The translations under genes and the position numbers were made by a program. From Mycolicibacterium rhodesiae NBB3 (GTDB taxonomy: Bacteria > Actinomycetota > Actinomycetes > Mycobacteriales > Mycobacteriaceae), in assembly GCF_000230895.2 (NCBI RefSeq), contig NC_016604.1:4712001-4776000 (forward strand): a stretch of 64,000 nt of DNA. The letters run 5' to 3'. The notes beneath the pieces were generated by a model. That model was not told where the DNA came from, searched no databases, and saw only the letters and a program-made list of their open reading frames with translations. Shown in pieces: positions 51,601-63,600 of the stretch (its first letter is position 1; each line of letters opens with the position of its first letter).

Positions 51601-54600
51601 CAGCGCCAGCGCCTGCGCCTGAGGACATTGCGTACTTGATCTACACGTCGGGCACGACCGGGTCGCCAAAGGGTATTGCTCTGACCCACCGCAACTTGGC
51701 GCACCTGGCGGAATCACCGCCGAAAGGCCTTCCTGCGGAGCAGGTGTGGACGCAGTGCCATTCATATGCTTTCGACTTCTCGGTGTGGGAGATCTGGGCT
51801 GCGTTGCTGGGCGGGAACCGACTTGTGGTGGTGCCCGATTCTGTCGTGCACTCACCGGAAGAATTTCACGCCTTGTTGGTCAGCGAGCAGGTCAATGTAC
51901 TGACTCAAACCCCGACGGCGGTCACTGCACTTCGTCGGCAGGGATTGGAATCGGTGGCCTTACTGCTCGGTGGTGAGGTCTGTTCGCCGGGGGTCGTAGA
52001 TCAGTGGGCGCCGGGGCGGGTAGTGATCAATGCCTACGGTCCCACTGAGATCACGGTGTACGCCTCGATGAGTGCACCTTTGCAAGTAGGGGGGGTTGGT
52101 GTACCGATCGGCGCGCCGGTGCCGACCGCTGCGCTGTTCGTTCTCGATGAGCGATTACAACAAGTTCCAGAGGGCGTGGTCGGCGAGTTGTTTGTGGCGG
52201 GTGCGGGTGTGGGTGTTGGTTACATCAACCGCAGCGGTTTGACAGCCTCGCGGTTTGTGGCGTGCCCCTTCGGTGGGTTCGGCGAGCGGATGTATCGGAC
52301 CGGCGATTTGGTGCGGTGGCGCGCTGACGGCCAACTCGACTATGTGGGCCGTGCTGATGAGCAGGTCAAGATCCGCGGGTATCGCATCGAACTCGGCGAA
52401 ATCCAAGCAGCCCTATGTGAATTGGACGGTGTGCAGCAGGCGGTGGTGATCGCACGTGAGGACCGTCCCGGTGACAAGCGGCTGGTCGGATATGTCACCG
52501 GCACCGCGGATCCGGGCGGGGCTCGCGTCGCCTTGGGCGAGCGACTGCCTCAATATATGGTTCCCGCTGCGGTGGTGGTGCTCGACGCTTTGCCGTTGAC
52601 GGTCAACGGCAAACTCGACACCCGCGCGCTGCCGGCACCGGAATACACCGCCACCGGATACCGGGCACCCACGACTCCCACCGAGGAACTCTTGGCCGCC
52701 ATCTACGCCCAAGTCCTCGGAATCCAACGGGTCGGGATCGACGACTCCTTCTTCGACCTCGGCGGAGACAGCATTCTGTCAATGCAGGTGGTGGCACGCG
52801 CGCGGGCAGCCGGTCTGGTCTTTCGACCGCGCGATCTTTTCGTTGAGCAGACCGTTTCCCGGTTGGTTCAGGTGGCTAGCGTGCCCCTTGACGGCGGCGT
52901 GGTAGATGAGGGTGTGGGACCGGTGGTTGTCACCCCGATCATGAGTTGGTTGCGCGATGTCGAGGGACCGGTTGGTGAGTTCAACCAGGCACTAGTGGTG
53001 CAATCTCCGGCAGGGGTGACCCAGGACGATGTGGTCACCGTGCTGCAAGCGTTGGTCGATCGCCACGCAGCGCTGCGTCTATACGTCGACGATGACGGCG
53101 CCGGTGGATGGTCGATGGGTGTACCCGAGATCGGATCGTTGGATGCTACGGGATGCCTGCATATCGTGGATGAGTTGTCCGATGAGGCGCTAGTCAGGGC
53201 TCGGTCGCGGCTGAATCCCGGCGCCGGGCTGATGCTCAGTGCGCTGTGGGTGACCTCTTCCGGTCAGCTGGCGGTGATCGTTCATCACCTCGCGGTCGAT
53301 GCAGTGTCATGGCGAATCTTGCTGGAAGACATCAATATCGCATGGGCGCAGTATCACAACGGGCAGCCCGTGGCCTTGCCGGGAGGCGGGACATCTTTCA
53401 AGCGTTGGTCTGCGCTGCTGGCTCAGCATGCCCACGCTCCGGTGGTAGTCGAGCGCGCCGGGGAATGGAGGCGGGTCATGCAGCTGCCTGCGGTGTTGCC
53501 GGCGGTGCAGCCGACGGTCGATATGTACGACACTGCCGGCCATTTATCGGTGTCGCTGGATGCTGAAACTACGGGGATGCTCCTCGGCGAGGTGCCTGCC
53601 GCTTTTCACGCAGGGGTCCAAGACATACTGTTGATCGCGTACGCCTTGGCCTTCACCGAGTTCTCGAGTACCTACGCGCCGATCGTTATCGATGTGGAAG
53701 GCCATGGGCGCCAAGAGGAATTGGCTGCCGATGTCGAGCTGTCACGCACGGTGGGATGGTTCACCAACAAGTATCCGGTGGCGTTAGAAGTAGCTTGTCT
53801 GGATTGGTCGCACGTGGTCGCCGGCGAAGCTTCGCTGGGAGAGCTAGTAAAGAATGCCAAGGAGCAGTTGCGTGCGCTGCCTGACGGATTGACGTACGGC
53901 CTTTTGCGGTATCTCAATCCCGATGTGGATCTCGAAGGGCCAGACCCGACGATCGGGTTCAACTATCTGGGGCGCCAAGCTGCAACGGACAATATGTCCA
54001 GTGCTCTATGGAGGATAAGTCCGGTCAGTCTATCGGCGCTAACAGAAATGCCGATGCCGTTGGCGCATACGGTAGAGGTCAACGCCAGTGCGCTAGAAAC
54101 CGACGCCGGTCCGCAGCTGCATGCTAATTGGTTGTGGGCGTCGTCGGCGCTGGATCGTGAGCAGGTCACTAGGCTGAGCACGTTGTGGTTTGACGCTCTC
54201 GCCGGGATCTGTGAGCACGTTCGAAACGGTGGGGGCGGGCTGACTCCTTCGGACATCTTGCCGACCCGCCTGAGCCAAGAGCAGATCGATCAACTATCAC
54301 AGCAATACGGGATCTTTGACGTGTTGCCCCTGACCCCATTGCAGCAAGGACTGCTCTTTCACGCCAGCACGACACAGATCAGCGATGTCGACACGTACGC
54401 AGTGCAGCTCTCTTTCACCGTGGCTGGCCAGCTTGATCCGGATCGACTCCACGATGCAGTGCAGACGGTGGTGGGTCGACATCCGAATCTAGTAGCCCGC
54501 TTCTCGACCGAGTTCGACGAGCCGGTGCAGATCATCCAGGCCGTTCCCGCGTTGCCATGGCGCTACGTGGCGCTGATCGCCGAGGACGGAGACTTGGCCG

Positions 54601-57600
54601 CACAGGTCGAGGACTATTGTGCTGCCGAACGCGCCGCAGTATGTGAGCTGGCTGACCACCCAGCCTTCCGCGCCGCGCTCTTCCGAACAGCGACAGATCG
54701 GTTCACGTTTGTTCTCACCTACCACCACATCGTGATGGACGGTTGGTCGACGCCAATCCTATTGAACGAGATCTTCGCCAGCTTCAACGGGCATCAGCTG
54801 GGTGCGGCGGCACCGTATCGCCGGTACGTCGCGTGGCTTGCCGAGCGAGATCTCGAGTGTGCCCGCGCGGCCTGGCGTGAGGCACTGGCCGGATTTGACA
54901 CCCCTACCTTGGTGGGCCCACCGGGCCGCACAGTGTTGGGGCGCCGTGGCATTGCAACGTTTGGGATGTCTGGGGAGACCACGCGGGGCGTCAACGAGCT
55001 GGCACGTACAAATCACACCACGGTCAACCTCGTGCTACAGGCGGCATGGGCGCAGCTGTTGATGGGGCTGACCGGCCAGCATGATGTCGTCTTCGGCACG
55101 GTGGTCTCCGGGCGGCCTACCGAAGTGGTCGGCTCCGATTCCATGGTAGGGCTGTTGATCAACACTGTGCCGGTGCGAGCCAGCATTATCGCGACAACCA
55201 CTACGGTCGACTTCCTGAGCCAGCTACAAGCTGCCTACAGCGAGACCCTGGAGCATCAGCACCTCGCACTGCCGGAGATCCACCGCATCGCCGGCCAGGA
55301 CCAATTATTCGACACATTGTTCATCTACGAGAACTACCCGGTTGATTCCGCTGCGATGGCCAGCGACCACGAGCTGAAGCTAAACGATTTCAGCGCAAAG
55401 GAATCAAACCATTACCCACTTTCGGTGCAGGTTCAGCCGGGTGACCAACTAGGCATGCGCGTCGAATACGACTCCGATGTGTTCGAAGTGCACAGCGTCG
55501 AGGCTTTGTTTGAGCGGTTTGTGCGGGTGCTGGAGGTGATGACCGCTGAACCTGGGCGGCGGTTGTCGTCAGTGGATGTTCTCTCCATTGATGAGCGCGC
55601 TGCTATAGCCGCGTGTGGCAACCGAGCCGTGTTGTTCGAACCGGCGACCGCGCCGACTGCAATCACGACCCTGTTCGCAGCTCAGGTTCGGCGCACACCG
55701 CACTCGGTCGCCCTGACATTCGGATCGGTGTCGTTGACGTATCGCCAACTTGACGATGCGGCTAACCGTTTGGCACACGCGCTGATCAACCATGCTGTCG
55801 GCCCGGGTGAATGTGTCGGCTTTTTGTTGCCGCGATCAGCAGATGCTGTGGTGGCGATTTTGGCGGTGCTCAAGACGGGCGCGGCTTATCTGGCTATCAA
55901 CCCCGGCTTGCCTGAAGCCCGCGTGGAGTTCATGCTCGCTGATGCGGCGCCCAGCGTGGTGCTTACGAATTCGGGATTCCGCGCGCGGTTGGACGGCCAC
56001 GACGTCGTGGTCATCGATGTGAATGACCCAGATATTGCCACTCAGCCCAGCGTTGAACCTGCGGTGATGGGACCGATGCCAGATGACGTGGCGTATGTCG
56101 TTTACACCTCGGGAACCACCGGCGGACCCAAAGGCGTTGTGATTACCCATCACAACGTTACTCAGCTGATGGAAACACTCGACGTCCAGGTGCAGCGTTC
56201 GGGGGTGTGGTCGCAGTGGCACTCCTTGTCCTTCGACGTGTCGGTGTGGGAAATATTCGGCGCGTTGCTTGGTGGTGGGCGTTTGGTAGTGGTGCCCGAA
56301 GAGGTGACACGTGTACCGGAAGAATTTCATGCCCTGTTGGTCGCCGAGCAGGTCAGCGTTTTGAGTCAGACCCCCAGCGCGGTGGGCGGTGTGTCACCGC
56401 TGGGGTTGGATTCGGTGGCGCTGCTGGTCGGTGGCGAGGCCGCGTCGGCTGAGCTGGTGAATCGTTGGGCGCCAAACCGGTTGATGATCAACGTTTACGG
56501 TCCGACTGAGACGACGATGTGGGCGGCGATGAGTACGCCGCTGACGGCAGGGTCGGGGGCGCCGCCTATCGGTTCGCCCGTGCCAGGGGCGGCGCTGTTC
56601 GTGTTGGATCGATGGTTGCGACCAGTACCCGCGGCGGTGGTGGGCGAGTTGTATGTCGCCGGCCATGGGGTGGGTGTGGGGTATGCGAGACAAGCCGCTT
56701 TGACTGGTTCGCGATTTGTTGCGTGTCCGTTTGGTCTACCGGGAGCGCGGATGTATCGCACGGGCGATTTGGTGCGCTGGCGTGCTGACGGACAGCTGGA
56801 CTATCTCGGGCGTGCTGATGCGCAGGTCAAGATCCGCGGTCACCGTATCGAATTGGGCGAAATTCAGGCGGCACTCTGTGAAATGAGTAGCATCAAGCAG
56901 GCAGCGGTGATTGTGCGTGAAGACCGGCCCGGCGACAAGCGTCTGGTGGGCTATGTTACTGGCGCCGTTAATGCGCGCGCGATCCGGTCGGCGCTGTCTG
57001 AGCGGTTGCCGGAGTACATGGTCCCAGCCACCATAGTCGTCATAGATGCAATCCCGTTGACGGTCAACGGAAAACTCGACCTACGCGCGCTGCCGGCACC
57101 GGACTACGCCACCGCCGAATACCGAGCTCCGGGCACAGCGATCGAGGAAATGCTCGCCGACATCTTCGCCCAGGTACTCGGGATCGGACGGGTCGGAGTT
57201 GATGATTCCTTTTTTGACCTCGGCGGAGATTCGTTGTCGGCGATGCGTGTGGTAGCGACGGTCAACAGCGTTCTGGATGACGGGCTTTCGGTGCGCACTC
57301 TTTTCGAAGCTCCGACGGTAGCCCTATTGGCACCGCACGTCGGTGCGGTAGCCCAGCGGTTCCAGTCTTTGCGACGGATCGAGCGTCCGGCGGTAATCCC
57401 ACTGTCGTTCGCCCAGAGCCGGTTGTGGTTCATCGACCAATTGTTAGGGCCCTCAGCCGTTTACAACATGCCGGTCGCGGTGCGCCTGACTGGCCACTTG
57501 GACGTAGCGGCGTTGGGCGCGGCGCTGGCTGATGTGGTCGGCCGGCATGAATCGCTGCGCACTGTCTTCGCCGCTGTCGACGGTGTTCCCGAGCAAATTG

Positions 57601-60600
57601 TCATCGAATCCGATCAGGCGGACTTTGGCTGGCAGGTCGTCGATGCCGCCGGCTGGTCGGACCTCAAGGTGACACAGGCCATTGAGGCGATAGCTGGCCA
57701 CCTATTTGATCTCGCAGGTGAGATACCTCTGCGTGCCACGCTTTTCCGTCTCACTGCCGATGAACACGTCTTGGTGGTGGTGGTGCACCATATTGCCGCG
57801 GATGGGTGGTCTATTACGCCGCTGATACGGGATGTGAGCGTGGCGTTTGCATCTCGTAGCAAGGGATATTCGCCGAGCTGGTCAGAATTGGCGGTGCAGT
57901 ACGTCGATTACACCTTGTGGCAACGTTCGCAATTGGGGGATGTAAAGGACAGTCACAGTCTGGTCGCCGCCCAGTTGGGCTACTGGCGAGATGCGTTGGA
58001 CGGACTGCCGGAGCGACTGGCGCTGCCGAGTGATCGGCCCTATCCGGTGACCGCTGACCAGCGCGGAGCTGCGGTTGCGTTCGAATGGTCCGCCGAATTG
58101 CAGGCGCAAGTGGCCCGGGTTGCCCGTGAACACGATGCAACCCGTTTCATGGTGGTGCAGGCTGCGCTGGCGGTCTTGTTGTCCAAGCTGAGTGCGAGTA
58201 CTGATGTGGCCGTGGGCTTCCCGATTGCCGGGCGCGGCGACCCGGCACTCGATGAGTTGGTGGGGTTGTTCGTAAACACCCTCGTGCTGCGGGTCGAATT
58301 GGCCGGTGATCCCAGTATCGCCGAGTTGATGGCGCACGTCCGACAGCGAGCGCTGGCCGCTTATGAACATCAGGATGTGCCCTTCGAGGTGGTCGTCGAC
58401 CACCTCAATCCGACCCGGTCAACGGCGCATCATCCGGTCGTACAGGTGATGTTGGCCTGGCAGAACTTCGGAGGTGATCCGGCCGCCGGATTGGGCTTGG
58501 GTGATCTAGAGATCACAACGCTTCCCCTGCAAACCCGCACTGCGCGGATGGACTTGAGCTTCTCATTGGCCGAACGGTTCACCGATACCGGCGAGCGCGC
58601 AGGGATTTCGGGCGCGGTGGAGTTCCGCACCGACGTGTTTGACGCCGGGAGCATCGAAAAACTGATCGGGCGGTTGCAGCGGGTGCTGGTGGCGATGACG
58701 GCCGACCCGACGCGGCGGTTGTCGTCGATCGATGTGCTCAATGGCGCCGAACATGCCTCGTTGGATCGGATCAGCAACCGCACAGTATTGAGCGCCCCGC
58801 TAGCGGTGTCGGTATCGATCCCGGCGTTGTTCACAGCGCAGGTCGCGCGCACGCCCGACGCGGCCGCGCTAACGTTTAACGGCCTGTCGATGAGCTACCG
58901 GGAGCTCGATGAGGCGTCGAACCGTTTGGCACACTTGCTGACCGAGTGCGGTGCGGGACCGGGCCAGCTGGTGGCGTTACTGCTGCCCCGCTCCAACGAG
59001 GCAATCGTGGCAATCCTTGCCGTACTGAAAGCCGGTGCGGCATACCTGCCCATCGACCCCGCCCTGCCCGATACCCGCATCGAGTTCATGCTTGCCGATT
59101 CCGCCTCTGCGGTAGTGATTGCCACCGCAGAACTGACCAGCCGCGTCCACGGTCACGGTCCGGTCATCGTCGACGTCAACGACTCGGCAATCAGCTCCCA
59201 GTCCACTATGGCTTTGCCGGACCCTGCCTCCGACGACATTGCCTATCTGATTTATACGTCGGGCACAACCGGGGTGAGTAAAGGTGTTGCGATCAGCCAT
59301 TGCAACGTGACTCGCCTCTTCGATTGCATTGATATTGGCCTGGAATTGGGTCCGGGGCAGGTGTGGACGCAGGTTTCATCCTTGGCTTTCGACTTCTCGG
59401 TCTGGGAAATCTGGGGCCCGTTATTGCACGGGGGTCGCTTGGTGGTGGTGCCCGAAGAGGTAGTGCGTTCGCCGAAGGATTTCCACGCCCTGTTGGTCGC
59501 TGAACAGGTCAGCGTTCTGAGTCAGACTCCGTCGGCGGTGGCCGCATTGGCGCCCGAGGGACTGGATTCGGTGGCATTGATGGTCGCCGGTGAGGCGTGT
59601 CCGAGCAAGGTGGTGGATCGGTGGGCGCCGGGGCGGATAATGATCAACGGGTATGGGCCGACCGAGGCTACCGTCTACGCCGCGATCAGCAAACCACTGC
59701 AGGCTGACTGGGGCGCGCCGCCAATTGGAGTGCCGGTGCCAGGGACAGCGTTGTTTGTGTTGGATCAGTGGTTGCGGCAGGTGCCAATGGGGGTTATCGG
59801 TGAGTTGTATGTGGCCGGCGCTGGGGTGGGTGTCGGTTATGTCGAGCGCTCCGGGTTGACCGGCACGCGGTTTGTGGCGTGCCCGTTCGGTGGGGTGGGT
59901 GCGCGAATGTATCGGACCGGGGACTTGGTGCGTTGGCGCGCTGATGGGCAGTTAGACTACCTCGGTCGTGCTGATGAGCAGGTCAAGATTCGTGGCTACC
60001 GAATCGAGCTGGGCGAAATCCAAGCAGCGCTAAATGAATTGGAGGGTCTGGAGCACGCGGTAGTGATCGCGCGTGAAGACCGCCCGGGTGATAGGCGGCT
60101 GGTGGGCTATATCACCGGCGCCGTGGATCCGGGCGCGGCTCGCGTCGCGTTGGGTGAGCGGCTGCCTCAATATATGGTTCCCGCGGCGGTGGTGGTGCTC
60201 GACGCTTTGCCGTTGACGGTCAACGGCAAACTCGACACCCGCGCGCTGCCGGCACCGGACTACGCCACCGCCGAATACCGGGCTCCGGGCACAGCGATCG
60301 AGGAAACGCTCGCCGACATCTATGCCGAGGTTCTCGGACTCGATCGCATCGGGATCGACGACTCCTTTTTCGACCTCGGCGGTGACTCACTGTCCGCGAT
60401 GCGGGTGGTTGCGGCAGCCAATTCCAGGCTGGATGCGGGTCTTTCGATCCGATCGTTGTTCGAAGCGCCGACAATAACTAGTTTGGCGCCGCGTGTTGAC
60501 GCGAGTTCGGCCACTTTCGCGCCTTTGAGACCAGCACAGCGTCCAGCGGTGATCCCGGTGTCGTTCTCGCAGCATCGGTTGTGGTTCCTCGCCCAATTAT

Positions 60601-63600
60601 TCGGTCGCTCACCTGTTTACAACATGCCGGTGGCCGTTCGTCTGAGCGGGCGGCTGAATGTGGCGGCGTTGCGTGCTGCGTTAACTGACGTGGTCGGCCG
60701 GCACGAATCGCTGCGCACGGTGTTCGCAGCATCCGATGGCGTACCCGAGCAGGTGGTCATCGAACCCGATCAGGCCGATCTCGGTTGGGATGTGATCGAC
60801 GGATCCGCCTGGCCCAGTAGGGAGCTGGAACTGGCTGTACAGGAGGTGGCGCAATACTCGTTTGATTTAGCGGCCGAGCTTCCGTTGCAGGCCAGAGTCT
60901 TCCGTCTCGCCGACGATGAGTACGTCTTTGCGACGGTGGTGCATCATATCGCGGCCGATGGGTGGTCGATCGCTCCGCTGATCCGGGATCTGGGTGTCGC
61001 TTATGCGGCCCGGTGCGCTGGACAGGCTCCGGATTGGGTCGACCTGCCGGTGCAGTATGTCGATTTCACGCTGTGGCAGCGCGCGCAGCTCGGGCATCTC
61101 GAGGACAGCGCCAGTCCTATTGCCGCGCAGTTGGCCTACTGGCAGCAAGCGCTGGCCGGAATGCCGGAGCGGGTGGCACTACATACTGATCGGCCCTATC
61201 CTCCGGCATCGGATTACCGCGGTGCCACGGCGGTGATCGACTGGTCGACCGAGTTGCAGATTCAGGTTGTCAAGCTGGCTCGCGAGCACAATGTCACCAG
61301 TTTCATGGTGGTACAGGCTGCCTTGTCGATCTTGTTGTCCAAGCTGTCTGCGAGTTCTGATGTGGCGTTCGGCTTCCCAATTGCTGGACGTCGCGATCCC
61401 GTGCTCGATGACTTGGTGGGTTGTTTCTTCAACACGTTGGTATTGAGGGTCGATCTCGCCGCTGATCCCACGATCGCTGACGTGCTGACGCAGGTGCAGC
61501 AGCGTTCCCTCGCGGCCTATGAGAATCAGGACGTGCCCTTCGAGGTCGTTGTCGACCACCTGAACCCGGCTCGATCGTTGTCGCATCATCCTCTGGTGCA
61601 GGTGATGTTGGCCTGGCAAAACTTCGCTGGGCGAAACGCTGACCCAATTAGAGGGTTCGGTTTGGGTGACCTGCAGGTCACCCCCGTACCCTTGGATACC
61701 AATACGGCCCGTATGGATCTTACGATCTCGATGGCTGAGCGTTTCACTGAAAGCGGTGACGCGGCCGGAATTTCGGGCACGGTTGAGTTTCGCACTGACA
61801 TCTTTGACGCTACGACGATCGAAACATTTGTCGCTCGTTTCGAACGAGTGGTGGTGGAGATGACGGCTAACCCAGAACGTCGGGTGTCGCACATCGATGT
61901 TCTCGACAAAGCGGAGCACGCTCGACTAGATAAGATCAGCAACCGTGCGGTATTGGGTGCACCGTTATCGTCCGCCCGCGTGTCGATTCCGGCGTTATTC
62001 GCCGCGCAGGTCGCGCATATGCCTGACGCGGTCGCATTGACTTACGGGTCGTGGTCGTTGACCTACTTTGAACTCGAGCAGGCGGCAAACCGGTTGGCGC
62101 ACTTGTTGCTCCATCATGGTGTGGGTCCGGGCCAGCGGGTTGCGTTGTTGCTACCGCGCTCAGGTGAGGCGATCGTCGCGGTTTTGGCCGTGCTCAAGAC
62201 GGGGGCCGCTTATGTGCCCCTCGACCCCGGGCTGCCCGATACTCGCATCAGGTTCATACTTGCCGACGCAGCCCCGACCGTCGTCATAACCACTGCAGTT
62301 CTGCGGACGCGGCTAAGCGCAGGCAACCTCGTGCTCGTTGATATTGACGAGCCGGCGATCGAAAGCCAGTTGAACGCCGACCTGTCAGAGCCATCCGCGG
62401 ACGATTTCGCGTACGTGATGTACACGTCGGGCACTACTGGGACCCCCAAAGGTGTTGTGATCACTCATCGCAACGTCACCCAGTTGATGGGGTCGCCACA
62501 CGCTGACCTTCATTCTGCGGGTGTGTGGAGTCAATGTCATTCGTTGTCGTTCGACTTGTCCGGATGGGAGATCTGGGGAGCGTTGTTGCAGGGCGGCCGC
62601 TTGGTTGTGGTGCCTGATGAGCTCGTTGGTTCGCCGAGAGAATTGCATGACCTGCTGGTTGCTGAACAGGTTGATGTGTTGAGTCAAACACCGTCGGCGC
62701 TGGCTGCGCTGCAGTCGGCGGGGTTGGAGTCGATGGCGATAGTGGTGGGCGGCGAGGCAGCCTCGACCGACTTGGTGAGCCGATGGGCGCCGGGACGGGT
62801 GATGGTGAATGGGTACGGGCCTACCGAGACCACGATCTGGGTGACGATGAGTGCGCCGTTGTCGTCTGGTTGCGATGCGGGGCCTCCGATTGGTGTGCCG
62901 GTGGCTGCGGCGGCGTTGTTTGTGCTGGATCAGTGGTTGCGGTGTGTGCCCATGGGCGTGGTGGGGGAATTGTTTGTGGCGGGTGCGGGTGTGGGTGTTG
63001 GTTACATCAACCGCAGCGGTTTGACAGCCTCGCGGTTTGTGGCGTGCCCCTTCGGTGGGTTCGGCGAGCGGATGTATCGGACCGGCGATTTGGTGCGGTG
63101 GCGCGCTGACGGCCAACTCGACTATGTGGGCCGTGCTGATGAGCAGGTCAAGATCCGCGGGTATCGCATCGAACTCGGCGAAATCCAAGCAGCCCTATGT
63201 GAATTGGACGGTGTGCAGCAGGCGGTGGTGATCGCACGTGAGGACCGTCCCGGTGACAAGCGGCTGGTCGGATATGTCACCGGCACCGCGGATCCGGGCG
63301 GGGCTCGCGTCGCCTTGGGCGAGCGACTGCCTCAATATATGGTTCCCGCTGCGGTGGTGGTGCTCGACGCTTTGCCGTTGACGGTCAACGGCAAACTCGA
63401 CACCCGCGCGCTGCCGGCACCGGAATACACCGCCGCCGGATACCGGGCACCCACGACTCCCACCGAGGAACTCTTGGCCGCCATCTACGCCCAAGTCCTC
63501 GGTGTGCAAGGCGTGGGGGTTGATGATTCCTTCTTCGACCTCGGCGGGGATTCGTTGTCGGCGATGCGGTTGGTCGCAGCGGTCAATAGCAGTCTGGATG

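Larger units (their letters stand above)
49740..54230 (+). other. NRPS module 8: C - A (unassigned) - T - E
   Basis: HHIAADGWS at 50163. The A-domain code is D-F-W-T-L-G-A-V-Y-K, which I cannot assign. The T domain differs from all others: GGDSILSMQVVARARAAG, the form found before epimerization domains (Ser at 52770). An epimerization domain follows (about 52,880-54,230), with HHLAVDAVSWRIL at 53283, the GHGRQE motif and RTVGWFTNKYPV. The residue installed here should therefore be D-configured. Confidence 0.85.
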
